From Marinobacter sp. THAF197a (GTDB lineage Bacteria; Pseudomonadota; Gammaproteobacteria; Pseudomonadales; Oleiphilaceae): a stretch of DNA of 64,000 nt. Numbering within the stretch: position 1 is the stretch's first letter; each line of letters opens with the position of its first letter. Of the stretch, positions 16,632 through 25,641 are shown piece after piece. The position numbers were made by a program, and so were the translations under genes. A model generated the notes under the pieces. It was not told the origin of the DNA. It did no database searches and saw only the letters and a program-made list of their open reading frames with translations. The stretch covers positions 3,968,001 through 4,032,000 of the forward strand of contig NZ_CP045324.1 in assembly GCF_009363275.1 (NCBI RefSeq), read 5' to 3'.

Positions 16632-16681
16632 GATTGCTCAGATTTCCGTCAATTTTTTTCGGGGGGACGGCCTGAGCAATC
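16632..16681 (+). promoter_or_regulatory. Hairpin in the pckA leader
   Basis: GATTGCTCAG (16632-16641) and CTGAGCAATC (16672-16681) are perfect 10-base inverted repeats. Inside them CCGTC (16646-16650) pairs with GACGG (16666-16670), with a T7 run and G6 run in the loop. The structure ends 28 bases before the pckA start, so it would form in the 5' untranslated region or, as DNA, near the promoter. Role unknown. Confidence 0.55.
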
Positions 16682-16709
16682 ACGAAGACATCCCGAGGGC
16701 GAGGTCGAA

Positions 16710-18245
16710 GTGAGCAACACTTATAATGATCTGAGTACAGCAAGACTGGTTGAAGTGGCACTGGCCAGAAATGAGGGACAACTGGCAGCCAACGGTTCCC
16801 TGGTGGTCACCACCGGCGAACGTACCGGCCGGTCTCCCATGGACCGTTTTATCGTCGAGGAGCCCAGCACCGCTGACGACATCCATTGGGGCCCGATCAA
16901 CCGCCCGTTCGACGCCGACAAGTTCGACGCCCTCTGGGATCGTGTTGAAGCCTACATTGCTGAAAAAGACAGTTTTGTCTCCCACGTTCACGTCGGCTCT
17001 GACCCCGAACACTATCTGCCGGTCAAAATGACCACGGAAACCGCCTGGCAGAACCTGTTTGGCCGCAACCTGTTTATCCGCCCGGATGACTACAACCCGG
17101 CCGACAAACAGGAATGGCAGATCCTCAACGCCGCCAACTTCGAGTGTGTGCCCGAGCGTGACGGCACCAACTCCAACGGCTGCGTGATCATCAACTTTGC
17201 CAAGCGCAAAGTATTGCTGGCAGGCATGCACTATGCCGGCGAAATGAAAAAAGCCATGTTTTCTGTACAGAACTTCCTGCTGCCGGAAAAAGACGTACTG
17301 CCGATGCACTGCTCCGCCAACGTCAGCGAGAATGGCGAAACCTGTCTGTTCTTCGGCCTGTCCGGCACCGGCAAGACCACCCTGTCTGCCGATCCGCACC
17401 GCTTCCTGATCGGTGACGACGAGCACGGCTGGGGCCCCGGCACCGTATTCAACATTGAAGGTGGCTGCTACGCCAAGTGCATCGACCTGAGCCAGAAGAA
17501 CGAGCCGATCATCTGGGACGCCATCCGTTTTGGTGCCATCGTTGAAAACGTGATGATCGATCCGGAAACCCGTGAGCCGGATTACACCGACGTATCCCTC
17601 ACCGAAAACTCCCGCTGCGCCTACCCGCTGGAGCACGTGGAGAAGCGGGTTCTGGAGAACCGCGCCGGCGAGCCGTCGCACATTATCTTCCTGACCTGCG
17701 ACATGACTGGCGTTCTGCCCCCGGTATCCATCCTGAGCCGTGAAGCAGCCGCTTACCACTTCCTGAGTGGTTACACCGCGCTGGTTGGCTCAACCGAGAT
17801 GGGCTCGTCGTCCAAGCTGAAGTCCACCTTCTCAACCTGCTTTGGTGCCCCCTTCTTCCCGCGTCCGGCCGGCGTATACGCCGAACTGCTGATGAAGCGG
17901 ATCGACGAGTTCGGCAGCAAGGTATTCCTGGTCAATACTGGTTGGACCGGCGGCCCCTACGGCGAAGGCAAGCGTTTCAGCATTCCGACCACGCGCGCCA
18001 TCATTGCCGCCATCCAGAATGGCGACCTGGACGACGTGGAAACCGAGCATCTGGACACCCTGAACCTGGACGTGCCCAAGCACATCCCTGGTGTCGACAC
18101 CGAGCTGCTGAACCCACGCAACACCTGGACCAGCCCGGAATACTATGACGGCAAGGCCCAGGAGCTGATTGCCCAGTTCGTGGAAAACTTCAAGAAGTTC
18201 GATGTGGCAGATGCCATCGTCGAGGCCGGCCCGAAACTGAGCTGA
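16710..18245 (+). CDS. pckA: Phosphoenolpyruvate carboxykinase (ATP)
   Basis: A 511-residue ATP-dependent PEPCK, catalysing oxaloacetate + ATP to PEP + ADP + CO2, the entry step of gluconeogenesis from organic acids. It carries the RSPMDRFIV substrate segment, the kinase-1a P-loop GLSGTGKTTLSADPHR, the metal-binding LIGDDEHGWG and the adenine-binding VNTGWTGGPYGEGKR. Its start is GTG at 16710; family length is about 510-540, consistent. A hairpin-rich leader precedes it and a bidirectional terminator follows. Confidence 0.96.
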   Translation: MSNTYNDLSTARLVEVALARNEGQLAANGSLVVTTGERTGRSPMDRFIVEEPSTADDIHWGPINRPFDADKFDALWDRVEAYIAEKDSFVSHVHVGSDPEHYLPVKMTTETAWQNLFGRNLFIRPDDYNPADKQEWQILNAANFECVPERDGTNSNGCVIINFAKRKVLLAGMHYAGEMKKAMFSVQNFLLPEKDVLPMHCSANVSENGETCLFFGLSGTGKTTLSADPHRFLIGDDEHGWGPGTVFNIEGGCYAKCIDLSQKNEPIIWDAIRFGAIVENVMIDPETREPDYTDVSLTENSRCAYPLEHVEKRVLENRAGEPSHIIFLTCDMTGVLPPVSILSREAAAYHFLSGYTALVGSTEMGSSSKLKSTFSTCFGAPFFPRPAGVYAELLMKRIDEFGSKVFLVNTGWTGGPYGEGKRFSIPTTRAIIAAIQNGDLDDVETEHLDTLNLDVPKHIPGVDTELLNPRNTWTSPEYYDGKAQELIAQFVENFKKFDVADAIVEAGPKLS

Positions 18246-18256
18246 GCCTGACCCGA

Positions 18257-18293
18257 CAAAAAAAGCGCCCTGCGAGAGCACGGCGCTTTTTTT
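18257..18293. terminator. Bidirectional terminator between pckA and the TRAP permease gene
   Basis: AGCGCC and GGCGCT form a stem flanked by a seven-A run on the left and a seven-T run on the right, suited to stop transcription from both convergent genes. Confidence 0.88.
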
Positions 18294-18330
18294 GTTGTCT
18301 GATACTGGCAGGGGCCGAAGCCCCTCGGGA

Positions 18331-20397
18331 TCAGGTGGCGTAGAACAACAGCGGCACGAAGGCCACCAGCAGCAGGGAAATACCCATGGCAATCAACGGC
18401 ATGATGATACGCTCATGGCGCTGGTAGAAGGTGCCACCCTCACGCTGGGCAGCCAGCACCTCGGCCTCACCCACCACCTGACGGGTCAGCAGGTGATTGA
18501 GCGCCACCGGCGGGCTCAGGTAACCCAGTTCGAAGGCCACCAGCGTCACCATCCAGAAGTGTATCGGGTGAATACCACTGGAATAGGCAATGGTGGCTAC
18601 GGTAGCAGTGACCAGAATCACGGCACCGAAAGCATCCATGATCATGCCCAGGATCACCAGAATCACCACCATCAGCAACATCGCGGACCAGGCGCTATCG
18701 AAGGCCTGCGGGAAGGCTTCCATGATGTGGGAACGCTCGATGACACCACCAATGCTGACCGACAGGCCAAGGAGTAACAGCAGTGCTCCGATTTCGGCGG
18801 TGGTGTCGTTGGTTGCGCCACGGATGCTGCGCTCCAGTCCCGGGTGGCGAGCCTGCCCCGGTTCCGGGCTGGTCCGCTTCTTCAGACTGACATGCTCATA
18901 GACCAGAATCGCCAACATGATCACCGGCAGCAACCGGGGCGCGGAGAACTCATCCATCTTCACGTCCAGGGCGAAGCGGTATAGCAGAACGACACCGGCG
19001 ATCACCAGGGCGTAGGGCAACAGCGGCCGGAGCGCCCGGAATGAGGCCGGGAAAGCCTGAGCGGTCGGCGCCAGGTCGAATTTGCTCTGCCGGTTGACCG
19101 ACATCGCCACCAGACCAAACATGGTCGCGGTCAGGACAAATACCCAGATACCCCAACCGAACAGTTCGTCGGTCGTCACTTCCCGGTTCAGGTAGGCGAT
19201 CACCACCACCAGCAGACATGGCCTCAGAACCACGCCCAACGAACCGGACATGGCCGTCGCCGCCAGGGCCAGGTGTCGCCTGGCGCCCGCGGCCCTCAGT
19301 TCGCTGTAAATCACAGCACCGGCGGCGATAACAAAGATCCCTGAAGCACCGGTATAGGCCGTCGGCACAGCAGCCACCAATACGGCAACAACCGCCAGCA
19401 TTTCCGGGGGCATTCGCCAGGGCCGGAACACATTGAACACGAGGGTCGCCAGACGAGTCTGCTTGAGCATCATGCCAACCCAAACGTACAGGCCGACGTT
19501 CAGAAACATGTCCGACAGCTCCATCATCTTACCCAGGTAGATACCAATACCCGAGGAGTGGCCGATCATCGCAAAGTAAGTGCCGGAGATCAGGCACATG
19601 ACGGTATACAATGGCACCGCAAGGAAGGCCTGCCCGAGCCGACCACCCTCCTGTAGATTGGAGGGCACCCGGAACAGCCGATACAGGCTGGCCAGGGTGA
19701 GACAGGCAAAACCAACAATCCACAAGTTGTGGAGCATCAGCTCCTCGCCGGAAACCGCGGTACTGCTGCCCAGGCTGGATTGCCGGAAGATGGCACTGGA
19801 GCCCAGCAGCATGGCGTTGGCAATGGTCTGCAGGGTATGGGAAACGATGTAATCCAGCCGGGTTTCCATCGCCCGCATGGCGATGTGGTGTCGGGTCAGG
19901 GTTGCGGTAACCGCACACAGCATCACCAGAATCACCAGGATATAACGCTGGCCCGCCAAGCCGAAGGCGATCAGATCGGCCACGAACAATTCCACCGCAC
20001 GATAGGCTTTCACCCCGGGCGTCAATTGATCCTGCAACTCCAGATAGCTGGCATGGGCCGTCTGGCACTCACCAACCGATCGCTCGATGGCCAGCCGGAC
20101 ATCCGCCGGATTTTTCTCATGGGCACCAAGTAAAGCCGCCATGGGATCGTCGTCCGGAGGTGCCGCAGCCATTTCCTCAGCCACGGCTGCCTCGATATCC
20201 CGGTCGGGATTACACTCCGGTTGCACCGGATCCATGCGGAGTTTGTAGTAACCACTCCAGAGCTGCTCACCGCCGCGCAGCATCTGGTTATGGATATCAC
20301 TACTGGTCGAGAACAACACCACAGCCAGCAGCAACAGACACGCCGGCAAGGAAGAGAACCATTCCAGCCCGGAACGTTGCAGACCACCCTTAGTCAT
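18331..20397 (-). CDS. Fused TRAP transporter permease (DctQ-like plus DctM-like)
   Basis: A 688-residue inner-membrane protein. The N-terminal part has a span at about 14-30, then a soluble segment of about 120 residues with an Asp/Glu/Ala-rich stretch, then several spans resembling the small DctQ subunit. The C-terminal about 430 residues have DctM-like helices (FAMIGHSSGIGIYLG, PTAYTGASGIFVIAAGAVIY, LSPPVALNHLLT). TRAP permeases take up organic anions using an ion gradient. The long extracytoplasmic insertion near the N-terminus is not usual for DctQM fusions. It is downstream of a lipoprotein gene and a solute-binding protein gene on the same strand. Substrate unknown. Confidence 0.8.
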   Translation of the reverse strand: MTKGGLQRSGLEWFSSLPACLLLLAVVLFSTSSDIHNQMLRGGEQLWSGYYKLRMDPVQPECNPDRDIEAAVAEEMAAAPPDDDPMAALLGAHEKNPADVRLAIERSVGECQTAHASYLELQDQLTPGVKAYRAVELFVADLIAFGLAGQRYILVILVMLCAVTATLTRHHIAMRAMETRLDYIVSHTLQTIANAMLLGSSAIFRQSSLGSSTAVSGEELMLHNLWIVGFACLTLASLYRLFRVPSNLQEGGRLGQAFLAVPLYTVMCLISGTYFAMIGHSSGIGIYLGKMMELSDMFLNVGLYVWVGMMLKQTRLATLVFNVFRPWRMPPEMLAVVAVLVAAVPTAYTGASGIFVIAAGAVIYSELRAAGARRHLALAATAMSGSLGVVLRPCLLVVVIAYLNREVTTDELFGWGIWVFVLTATMFGLVAMSVNRQSKFDLAPTAQAFPASFRALRPLLPYALVIAGVVLLYRFALDVKMDEFSAPRLLPVIMLAILVYEHVSLKKRTSPEPGQARHPGLERSIRGATNDTTAEIGALLLLLGLSVSIGGVIERSHIMEAFPQAFDSAWSAMLLMVVILVILGMIMDAFGAVILVTATVATIAYSSGIHPIHFWMVTLVAFELGYLSPPVALNHLLTRQVVGEAEVLAAQREGGTFYQRHERIIMPLIAMGISLLLVAFVPLLFYAT

Positions 20398-20423
20398 AAA
20401 ACCTACCCTGGAATTTGAAGGAG

Positions 20424-21467
20424 TTACAGCAGATCATCCAGATCCATGGTTTCGACCGGCGCCCGCTGATCATCCCAGAAGCTGCCGAATTGACCGATGG
20501 GGGTTCGGTGGCCGGTGTTCTCAACCCACAAACGATCAGAAATGGCCACCAGCATGTTGCTGGCCATGGCATCAACAAACCGCCATTGTTCGCTGGACGC
20601 GTCATTCTTCAACGATTCGCCGTGGTCCCGGATCACCGATTTGATCAAAGCTTCGTCGTTCTTGTTTACTGCGGCGATCGCGTGGAAAACGTGGCCGAGC
20701 CTGACGCCCGCCTCTTCGCCCTGCTTGCTGGCGATAGCCAGTCGTTCAAAGGCGTCTTCACCTTCCGGCTGGGTGCCCGGAATCATGGCCCAGACCGTTG
20801 CCCGCAGCCCCATCGGTGCGCCCCACCATTTCTTGTTGTCCAGGCATTGGGTCGCCCGGCCAACCACGGAACCGGTGTTGAACGGCACACCAATTGAGGA
20901 CGATGCCTGTATCTGGGCATTCAATGCCTGCAACCCGGACAACAAGCCGGCCAGGTAAATGAATTCATCCAGATCGTCTTTAAATTTGGGGCATTCCCCG
21001 CCATCCGGATCACCGTAATGGGCGTGGTGATGCTGCCAGCCCTTCAGGTAACGCTTCGCCGCCTGGGTATGGGCCCGTTTCTGCCGGATCATTGCATCCT
21101 GGGCCTCACCGGCGTTCATGGAATACATTGCCCGCGCCGCAGCCAGTTCATGCTCCCGGGCCTGCTCCTCCGCACAACCGCCCGCCGAGAGGTACAACAT
21201 AACCGCCAGCTGGTCCGGTTCGCGGGTCACGCGGCCAAACGACATCAGCAGTGGGGCTGTCGCCTCACTCATGGAGCAACCCATGGCCAGGTCATCCGAT
21301 TCCAGCAGGTAAGGCACCGTGTGATTGCGCGAGAACCCTTGCATCACATCACCGGTGGTTTTGTAGATCATGTGGTTGACGGCACCACAACCGGTGAGCA
21401 CCAGGCTGGCACCAACAGCGGCCACCAGCCCACGAATTCCGGAACCGGCTTTGCGGAAATCATTCAT
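20424..21467 (-). CDS. Lipoprotein resembling the TRAP-associated T-component (TatT)
   Basis: A 347-residue predicted lipoprotein: hydrophobic segment with lipobox LTGC, lipidated Cys27. The body is almost entirely helical, with repeated Ala-rich helical segments (EEQAREHELAAARAMYSMNAGEAQDAM), as in the TPR-like T-component that binds TRAP solute-binding proteins in Treponema. Four or more cysteines occur in the mature part. It ends 26 bases before the permease gene, so the two are cotranscribed. Assignment to the T-component family is from fold-like pattern and context, not a decisive motif. Confidence 0.6.
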   Translation of the reverse strand: MNDFRKAGSGIRGLVAAVGASLVLTGCGAVNHMIYKTTGDVMQGFSRNHTVPYLLESDDLAMGCSMSEATAPLLMSFGRVTREPDQLAVMLYLSAGGCAEEQAREHELAAARAMYSMNAGEAQDAMIRQKRAHTQAAKRYLKGWQHHHAHYGDPDGGECPKFKDDLDEFIYLAGLLSGLQALNAQIQASSSIGVPFNTGSVVGRATQCLDNKKWWGAPMGLRATVWAMIPGTQPEGEDAFERLAIASKQGEEAGVRLGHVFHAIAAVNKNDEALIKSVIRDHGESLKNDASSEQWRFVDAMASNMLVAISDRLWVENTGHRTPIGQFGSFWDDQRAPVETMDLDDLL

Positions 21468-21740
21468 AGCATCAACACCCTTTTATTCTTGTGTTATTCA
21501 GAAAACATCAGCGCCTGGCGCCGCCAGAATCGTTTTGTTACATCCTGTAACCGGCCATGCATTATGACCAAACCGGGCTCCGGTTTATGAGACCAACCCC
21601 GCAAATGACGCCTGCGGCCACAGTTCGTAACCGAACAGGGTTTGCACATTTCGGCCAAAGCCACTATAGATTGCTTCAACCGCAGGGTCTGCCTTGCGGT
21701 CAAACACAATAATCAGAACGAAATCAAACAGGAGTATCCG

Positions 21741-22013
21741 ATGCGCAAACCAGAGCTTGCCGCCGCCATTGCCGATAAAACCGGCCTGACCCGGGAAAAA
21801 GCCAGCGAAGTTATCAACGCCTTTACCGATCAGCTGTCTGCGGCAGCGGCCCGGGGTGAAGACACAACGCTCATTGGCTTCGGCACCTTCAGCATTCGCT
21901 CCCGCGAGGCTCGCACCGGCCGCAACCCGCAAACCGGCGCCACCATCCAGATCCCCGCCAGCAAGACCGTCGGGTTCAAGGCCGGCAAGGCCCTGAAAGA
22001 CGCGATCCGTTAA
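21741..22013 (+). CDS. HU-family DNA-binding protein
   Basis: A 90-residue histone-like protein. It has the N-terminal helical dimerisation region (MRKPELAAAIADKTGLTREKASEVINAF), the signature GFGTFSIRSREARTGRNPQTGATIQIPASK with the Pro at the tip of the DNA-intercalating arm, and FKAGKALKDAI at the C-terminus. AGGAG upstream of the ATG at 21741 fixes the start. It is a single gene on the opposite strand inside the TRAP-like cluster, probably an HU paralogue rather than IHF. An imperfect inverted repeat (about ACCGCA...TGCGGT) lies in its leader. Confidence 0.93.
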   Translation: MRKPELAAAIADKTGLTREKASEVINAFTDQLSAAAARGEDTTLIGFGTFSIRSREARTGRNPQTGATIQIPASKTVGFKAGKALKDAIR

Positions 22014-22021
22014 CCGGATCC

Positions 22022-22041
22022 GGCCCGCCAACCGGCGGGCC
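22022..22041. terminator. GC-rich hairpin between convergent HU and solute-binding-protein genes
   Basis: GGCCCGCC-AACC-GGCGGGCC is a perfect 8-bp stem with a 4-base loop, directly after the HU stop. It lacks a U-tract on either strand, so it is a possible pause or weak terminator. Confidence 0.45.
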
Positions 22042-22078
22042 AGCTCCTGCCTGACAGGCCCAGCAACGCCCTTCAGAC

Positions 22079-23098
22079 TTAAGACGCACACTCCGAACGC
22101 GAACCGTCCACCCGGCAACGAATGGCACGCATCAGTTTGATCGCACGCTCGTCATACACGCCATCCTCCAGCAGAGACAGCCTCACCTGGCGCAGCATCC
22201 GGTCGTACTCCGCCACATCTTCCTGGGGCGGGTGCATCCATACCTCTTCGGGAATGCCAGCTTCTGCCTCGGCGATGATCTCGTAGGCCTGATCAATCCG
22301 CTTGATCGATTCATCGCGCACCATCTGGCCCGCATCATCCGGGAACCGGTCTCGATGGATGATGACCTGGAAGTTCATGTACCCCAGAGCATATTTGAAC
22401 ACGCCACCCTTGGTGTTAACGCCCTTGTACAATTCCAGTGGCTGATAGGCCACCGCCGGGGCGTAGGCCAGATCCACGCTGCCATTGTTGAACTTGCCGG
22501 CAAAGTTGGCGGAATTGGAGCCCACCACTGACGCGCCTACATGGCGAACCATGCGCACCGACGCACTGTCATAATCCAGGGTGGCGATGCGCTTGCCCTG
22601 GAGCTTTTCAACCGAGTCGACGTTGCGATCACGGGTGTGGAGGTAGATGGCACCACCGGGGAATACACCGGCCACCTCGTAGGGTCCTTCAACCAGGAAC
22701 TGGCGCGCCTGGGGTTGGCTCAGGGTGTTGTACAGCAGGCGCATTTCCTGCTCGCCAGGGACGGCACCCATGGCCTCCAGGCTGCCGGTAAATTTATTGA
22801 ACTCTCGGGCGCGAGTGCCCGTGAGCAGCACCGCGTCGCACTGGCCTGCCTTGAAGTCTTCGGCGGCAACCTTTTCATCGGTGTAAGCCCGCAGGTTCAG
22901 CCTGATGCCTCGCTGCATGGCGACCGGCTGGAACTCTTTGGTAATGGCAAACAGCGGGCCGTTGGCGCCCACGGGATCGAACACGCAAAAGCTGCGCTCG
23001 AGAATCTCGGTTTCGGCTTTCGCCAGAGCAGGGGTTACCAGGGTGGCGCACAAAGCAGCCGCCATGGCAATACGGCGGGATAGACTGACTGATTTCAC
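22079..23098 (-). CDS. Periplasmic solute-binding protein, TRAP-like (AdeT-like)
   Basis: A 339-residue exported protein with signal peptide (cleavage near TPALA-KA). The mature part has a type II binding-protein pattern: QCDAVLLTGTRAREFNKFTGSLEAMGAVP, VEKLQGKRIATLDYDSASVRMVRHVGAS and FNNGSVDLAYAPAVAYQP, typical of TRAP/DctP-like and AdeT-like putative solute-binding families. The initiator is GTG with AGGAG upstream. It is the first gene of the minus-strand set followed by the T-component-like and permease genes, with HU on the other strand between. It would capture the ligand in the periplasm for the permease. Confidence 0.75.
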   Translation of the reverse strand: MKSVSLSRRIAMAAALCATLVTPALAKAETEILERSFCVFDPVGANGPLFAITKEFQPVAMQRGIRLNLRAYTDEKVAAEDFKAGQCDAVLLTGTRAREFNKFTGSLEAMGAVPGEQEMRLLYNTLSQPQARQFLVEGPYEVAGVFPGGAIYLHTRDRNVDSVEKLQGKRIATLDYDSASVRMVRHVGASVVGSNSANFAGKFNNGSVDLAYAPAVAYQPLELYKGVNTKGGVFKYALGYMNFQVIIHRDRFPDDAGQMVRDESIKRIDQAYEIIAEAEAGIPEEVWMHPPQEDVAEYDRMLRQVRLSLLEDGVYDERAIKLMRAIRCRVDGSRSECAS

Positions 23099-23304
23099 GG
23101 GATGACTCCTGAATTATTATTGTCGGACACCGGCACAGCAGGCCGCCGGCATTTTCCGTCGTCCTTTTGATGACCATAAGTGGCCGAGCCATAGAATACG
23201 TTGGCTCAGGTGCCTCTCTTCAAGGGTTTTTCAGCAAAAACAGGGTAATCTGTGATGGCGTCGACAGAGGTTGGCTAACCTCTGCCGCATTTTCCGCAGT
23301 GTCA

Positions 23305-24600
23305 CTACTGCCAGGCGGTCCGTCCGCCAACCAGCGTCAGCTTCATTAACCCCGGCAGCTCACATCCGAATCGGGGGGCATGGTGTCCGGCTGACACCAG
23401 GGTAGATGGGGACGGCACCCAATGGCCTTTGGGGTCGAAAATGCACAGGTCTGCAGCCAAACCCTCAGCCAGCTCCCATTCCCGGCCCAAAACCCGGGAT
23501 GGACCAAGGGTCAGCGCAGACAGCAGATCCGTCATCTCAAGTTCACCAGCCGCCACCAACCCCAACCCCAGGGACAATACGCTCTCGATACCGGACAGAC
23601 CAGGTTCGGTCGCCGGCAGTGGCGCCTGCTTGGCGGCGCTGTCGTGGGGCTGATGCTGGCTGACGATGGCATCAATCACACCCTCGCGAACGCCTGCCAG
23701 CAGCGCCCGGCGATCAGTCTCGGAACGCAGCGGCGGGCGCACGTGAAAACGGCTATCAAAGCCCGCCAGTGCGTCTTCGGTATAAACCAGCTGATGCATG
23801 GCGACATCGGCAGTCACCTGGATTCCCCTTTTCCGGGCCTCCGCCAGCATCTCGACGCTGCGGCCACAGGACAACTGGCTCAGGTGCAGTCGTACCCCGG
23901 TCTCCTCCGCCAGCAACAGCATTTCCATAACCGCAGCCGTCTCCGCTACTTCCGGGATGCCCAGCAGGCCCAGGCGAGTCGCTACCTGACCATCGTGAGC
24001 GTAGCCGTCCGCGGCCAGAGCCTGGTTCTCCGGACTGAACATCACTGTCAGGTCAAAGGTCTGGGCATAGGCCATGCACCGGCGCAGAATCCGGGCGTTG
24101 CGCACCCCACGGGAACCGTTCCCCACTGCCACGCAACCGGCGTTCTTCAGGCCCGCCATATCACTGAGCAAGTCACCTTCCAGGCCACGGGTAATCGCTC
24201 CAACGGGCAACACATTCACCACACCACGGGTTGCAGCACCTTCACGAATCAGATGGGTCACGGCGCTGGAATCATTGACCGGAGAGGTTTCCGGGCTGGC
24301 GCAAACCGTGGTGAAACCACCGTGGGCGGCTGCCCGGGTTTCCGAGGCAATATTGCCCTTCTGACCATTACCGGGTTCCCGAAGGTTGCAACACAAATCC
24401 ACAAACCCCGGGGAAATCACACAGCCACTGGCGTCAACACTCCGGGCTGCATCGGCCTGCTGCGCCTCAGAGCCGACGGCGGCAATTTTTCCGTCGCGAA
24501 CCAACAGCCCGGGGTTGTCGGTCAATTGCCCATGAGCATTGAACAGGGTGCCACCGGTAATCACCAGGCTGGTGCTGTTATCTTGCTGGCTGCCACTCAT
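23305..24600 (-). CDS. Dihydroorotase-like protein, non-catalytic (PyrC')
   Basis: A 431-residue amidohydrolase-fold protein encoded directly after pyrB. In true dihydroorotases the metal motif is D-x-H-x-H before LREPG; here the site reads VDLCCNLREPG, so both metal histidines are lost. This matches the inactive PyrC' subunits of Pseudomonas that are needed to assemble a dodecameric aspartate transcarbamoylase with PyrB. Its ATG overlaps the pyrB stop by four bases, implying translational coupling. Catalytic dihydroorotase must be encoded elsewhere. Confidence 0.9.
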   Translation of the reverse strand: MSGSQQDNSTSLVITGGTLFNAHGQLTDNPGLLVRDGKIAAVGSEAQQADAARSVDASGCVISPGFVDLCCNLREPGNGQKGNIASETRAAAHGGFTTVCASPETSPVNDSSAVTHLIREGAATRGVVNVLPVGAITRGLEGDLLSDMAGLKNAGCVAVGNGSRGVRNARILRRCMAYAQTFDLTVMFSPENQALAADGYAHDGQVATRLGLLGIPEVAETAAVMEMLLLAEETGVRLHLSQLSCGRSVEMLAEARKRGIQVTADVAMHQLVYTEDALAGFDSRFHVRPPLRSETDRRALLAGVREGVIDAIVSQHQPHDSAAKQAPLPATEPGLSGIESVLSLGLGLVAAGELEMTDLLSALTLGPSRVLGREWELAEGLAADLCIFDPKGHWVPSPSTLVSAGHHAPRFGCELPGLMKLTLVGGRTAWQ

Positions 24601-25616
24601 GCCCGGTGTCCCTCGCTGTCTGTCTGTTTTTGCTGTCGCTCTGCCATTTGCCCACCCATCGCCATGGACATGACCGCCATCCGGATGGCGATGCCGTTGG
24701 TCACCTGGTTCAGAATCACCGATTGGGGACCATCCGCCACCGCCGACTCGATCTCGACACCGCGGTTGATGGGACCCGGGTGCATCACAATGCAGTCCGG
24801 CCTGGCCAGCGCCAGCTTCTCCTGATTCAAGCCATACAGGCGGTAGAACTCCCGCTCGCTGGGCAGCAGTGCCCCTTCCATACGTTCCTTTTGCAGCCTC
24901 AGCATGATCACCACGTCCAGGTCTTTCATGCCACGGGCCATGTCATATTCCACGGTGCAGCCGAGATCTTCCACATCCCTGGGCAACAGGGTACCGGGGG
25001 CAATCACCCGCACCTCTTCTGCGCCCAGTTCGTTCAGGGCTCGAATCTGGGAGCGGGCCACCCGGGAGTGTAATACGTCGCCAACAATCGCCACTTTCAG
25101 GCCTTCAAAACGCCCCTTGTGCTGACGAATGGTGAGCATGTCGAGCATCGCCTGGGTTGGGTGGGCATGCCTGCCATCGCCCGCATTGATGATGGCCACG
25201 CCCGGGGTCACGCTTTCGGCAATAAAGTGCGGCGCCCCGCTCTGGGAATGCCGCACCACGAACATGTCGCTGGCCATGGCCTCCAGATTGAGCAGGGTGT
25301 CAGACAGGGATTCCCCCTTGGAGGTGGCCGAGGTGTTGATGTCCAGGTTCAGCACATCAGCAGACAGCCGCTTGGCGGCAAGCTCGAAGGTGCTGCGGGT
25401 GCGGGTACTGGATTCGAAGAACAGGTTAACGACCGTGCGGCCCCGCAACAGCGGTACCTTCTTGATACTGCGTTCGCCCACCTCGATGAAGGAATCGGCG
25501 GTATCCAATATGTCGGTCAGCAGCTCCCGGCCCAGGCCGTCCAGGGTGAGGAAATGCCGCAACTGACCATCCCGGGTCAGCTGCAAGTGGTTCGGGGAGG
25601 GATCGTTTGCGGTCAT
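24597..25616 (-). CDS. pyrB: Aspartate carbamoyltransferase catalytic subunit
   Basis: A 339-residue transcarbamylase that condenses carbamoyl phosphate and aspartate, the first committed step of pyrimidine synthesis. It contains the carbamoyl-phosphate motif FFESSTRTRSTFELAAKRL and HPGPINRGVEI near the C-terminus. The N-terminal extension before LTLDGL is longer than in E. coli, as in Pseudomonas-type PyrB where it binds nucleotide effectors. The start at MTANDPSPNH was chosen; upstream in-frame sequence belongs to pyrR. The four-base overlap with PyrC' shows a Pseudomonas-like class A ATCase. Confidence 0.94.
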   Translation of the reverse strand: MTANDPSPNHLQLTRDGQLRHFLTLDGLGRELLTDILDTADSFIEVGERSIKKVPLLRGRTVVNLFFESSTRTRSTFELAAKRLSADVLNLDINTSATSKGESLSDTLLNLEAMASDMFVVRHSQSGAPHFIAESVTPGVAIINAGDGRHAHPTQAMLDMLTIRQHKGRFEGLKVAIVGDVLHSRVARSQIRALNELGAEEVRVIAPGTLLPRDVEDLGCTVEYDMARGMKDLDVVIMLRLQKERMEGALLPSEREFYRLYGLNQEKLALARPDCIVMHPGPINRGVEIESAVADGPQSVILNQVTNGIAIRMAVMSMAMGGQMAERQQKQTDSEGHRA

Positions 25617-25641
25617 GGCTCGCCTGTCGTCAATTGGGGTG

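Noticed and set aside
23265..23284. CAGAGGTT-GGCT-AACCTCTG as a pyrC' terminator
   Set aside because: The stem is perfect but neither strand has a U-tract after it, so termination is not supported.
23422..24825. A 467-codon open frame on the plus strand opposite pyrC'/pyrB
   Set aside because: Its Gln/His/Arg-rich sequence has no family pattern and it lies entirely antisense to two well-supported genes; it is a GC-bias shadow.
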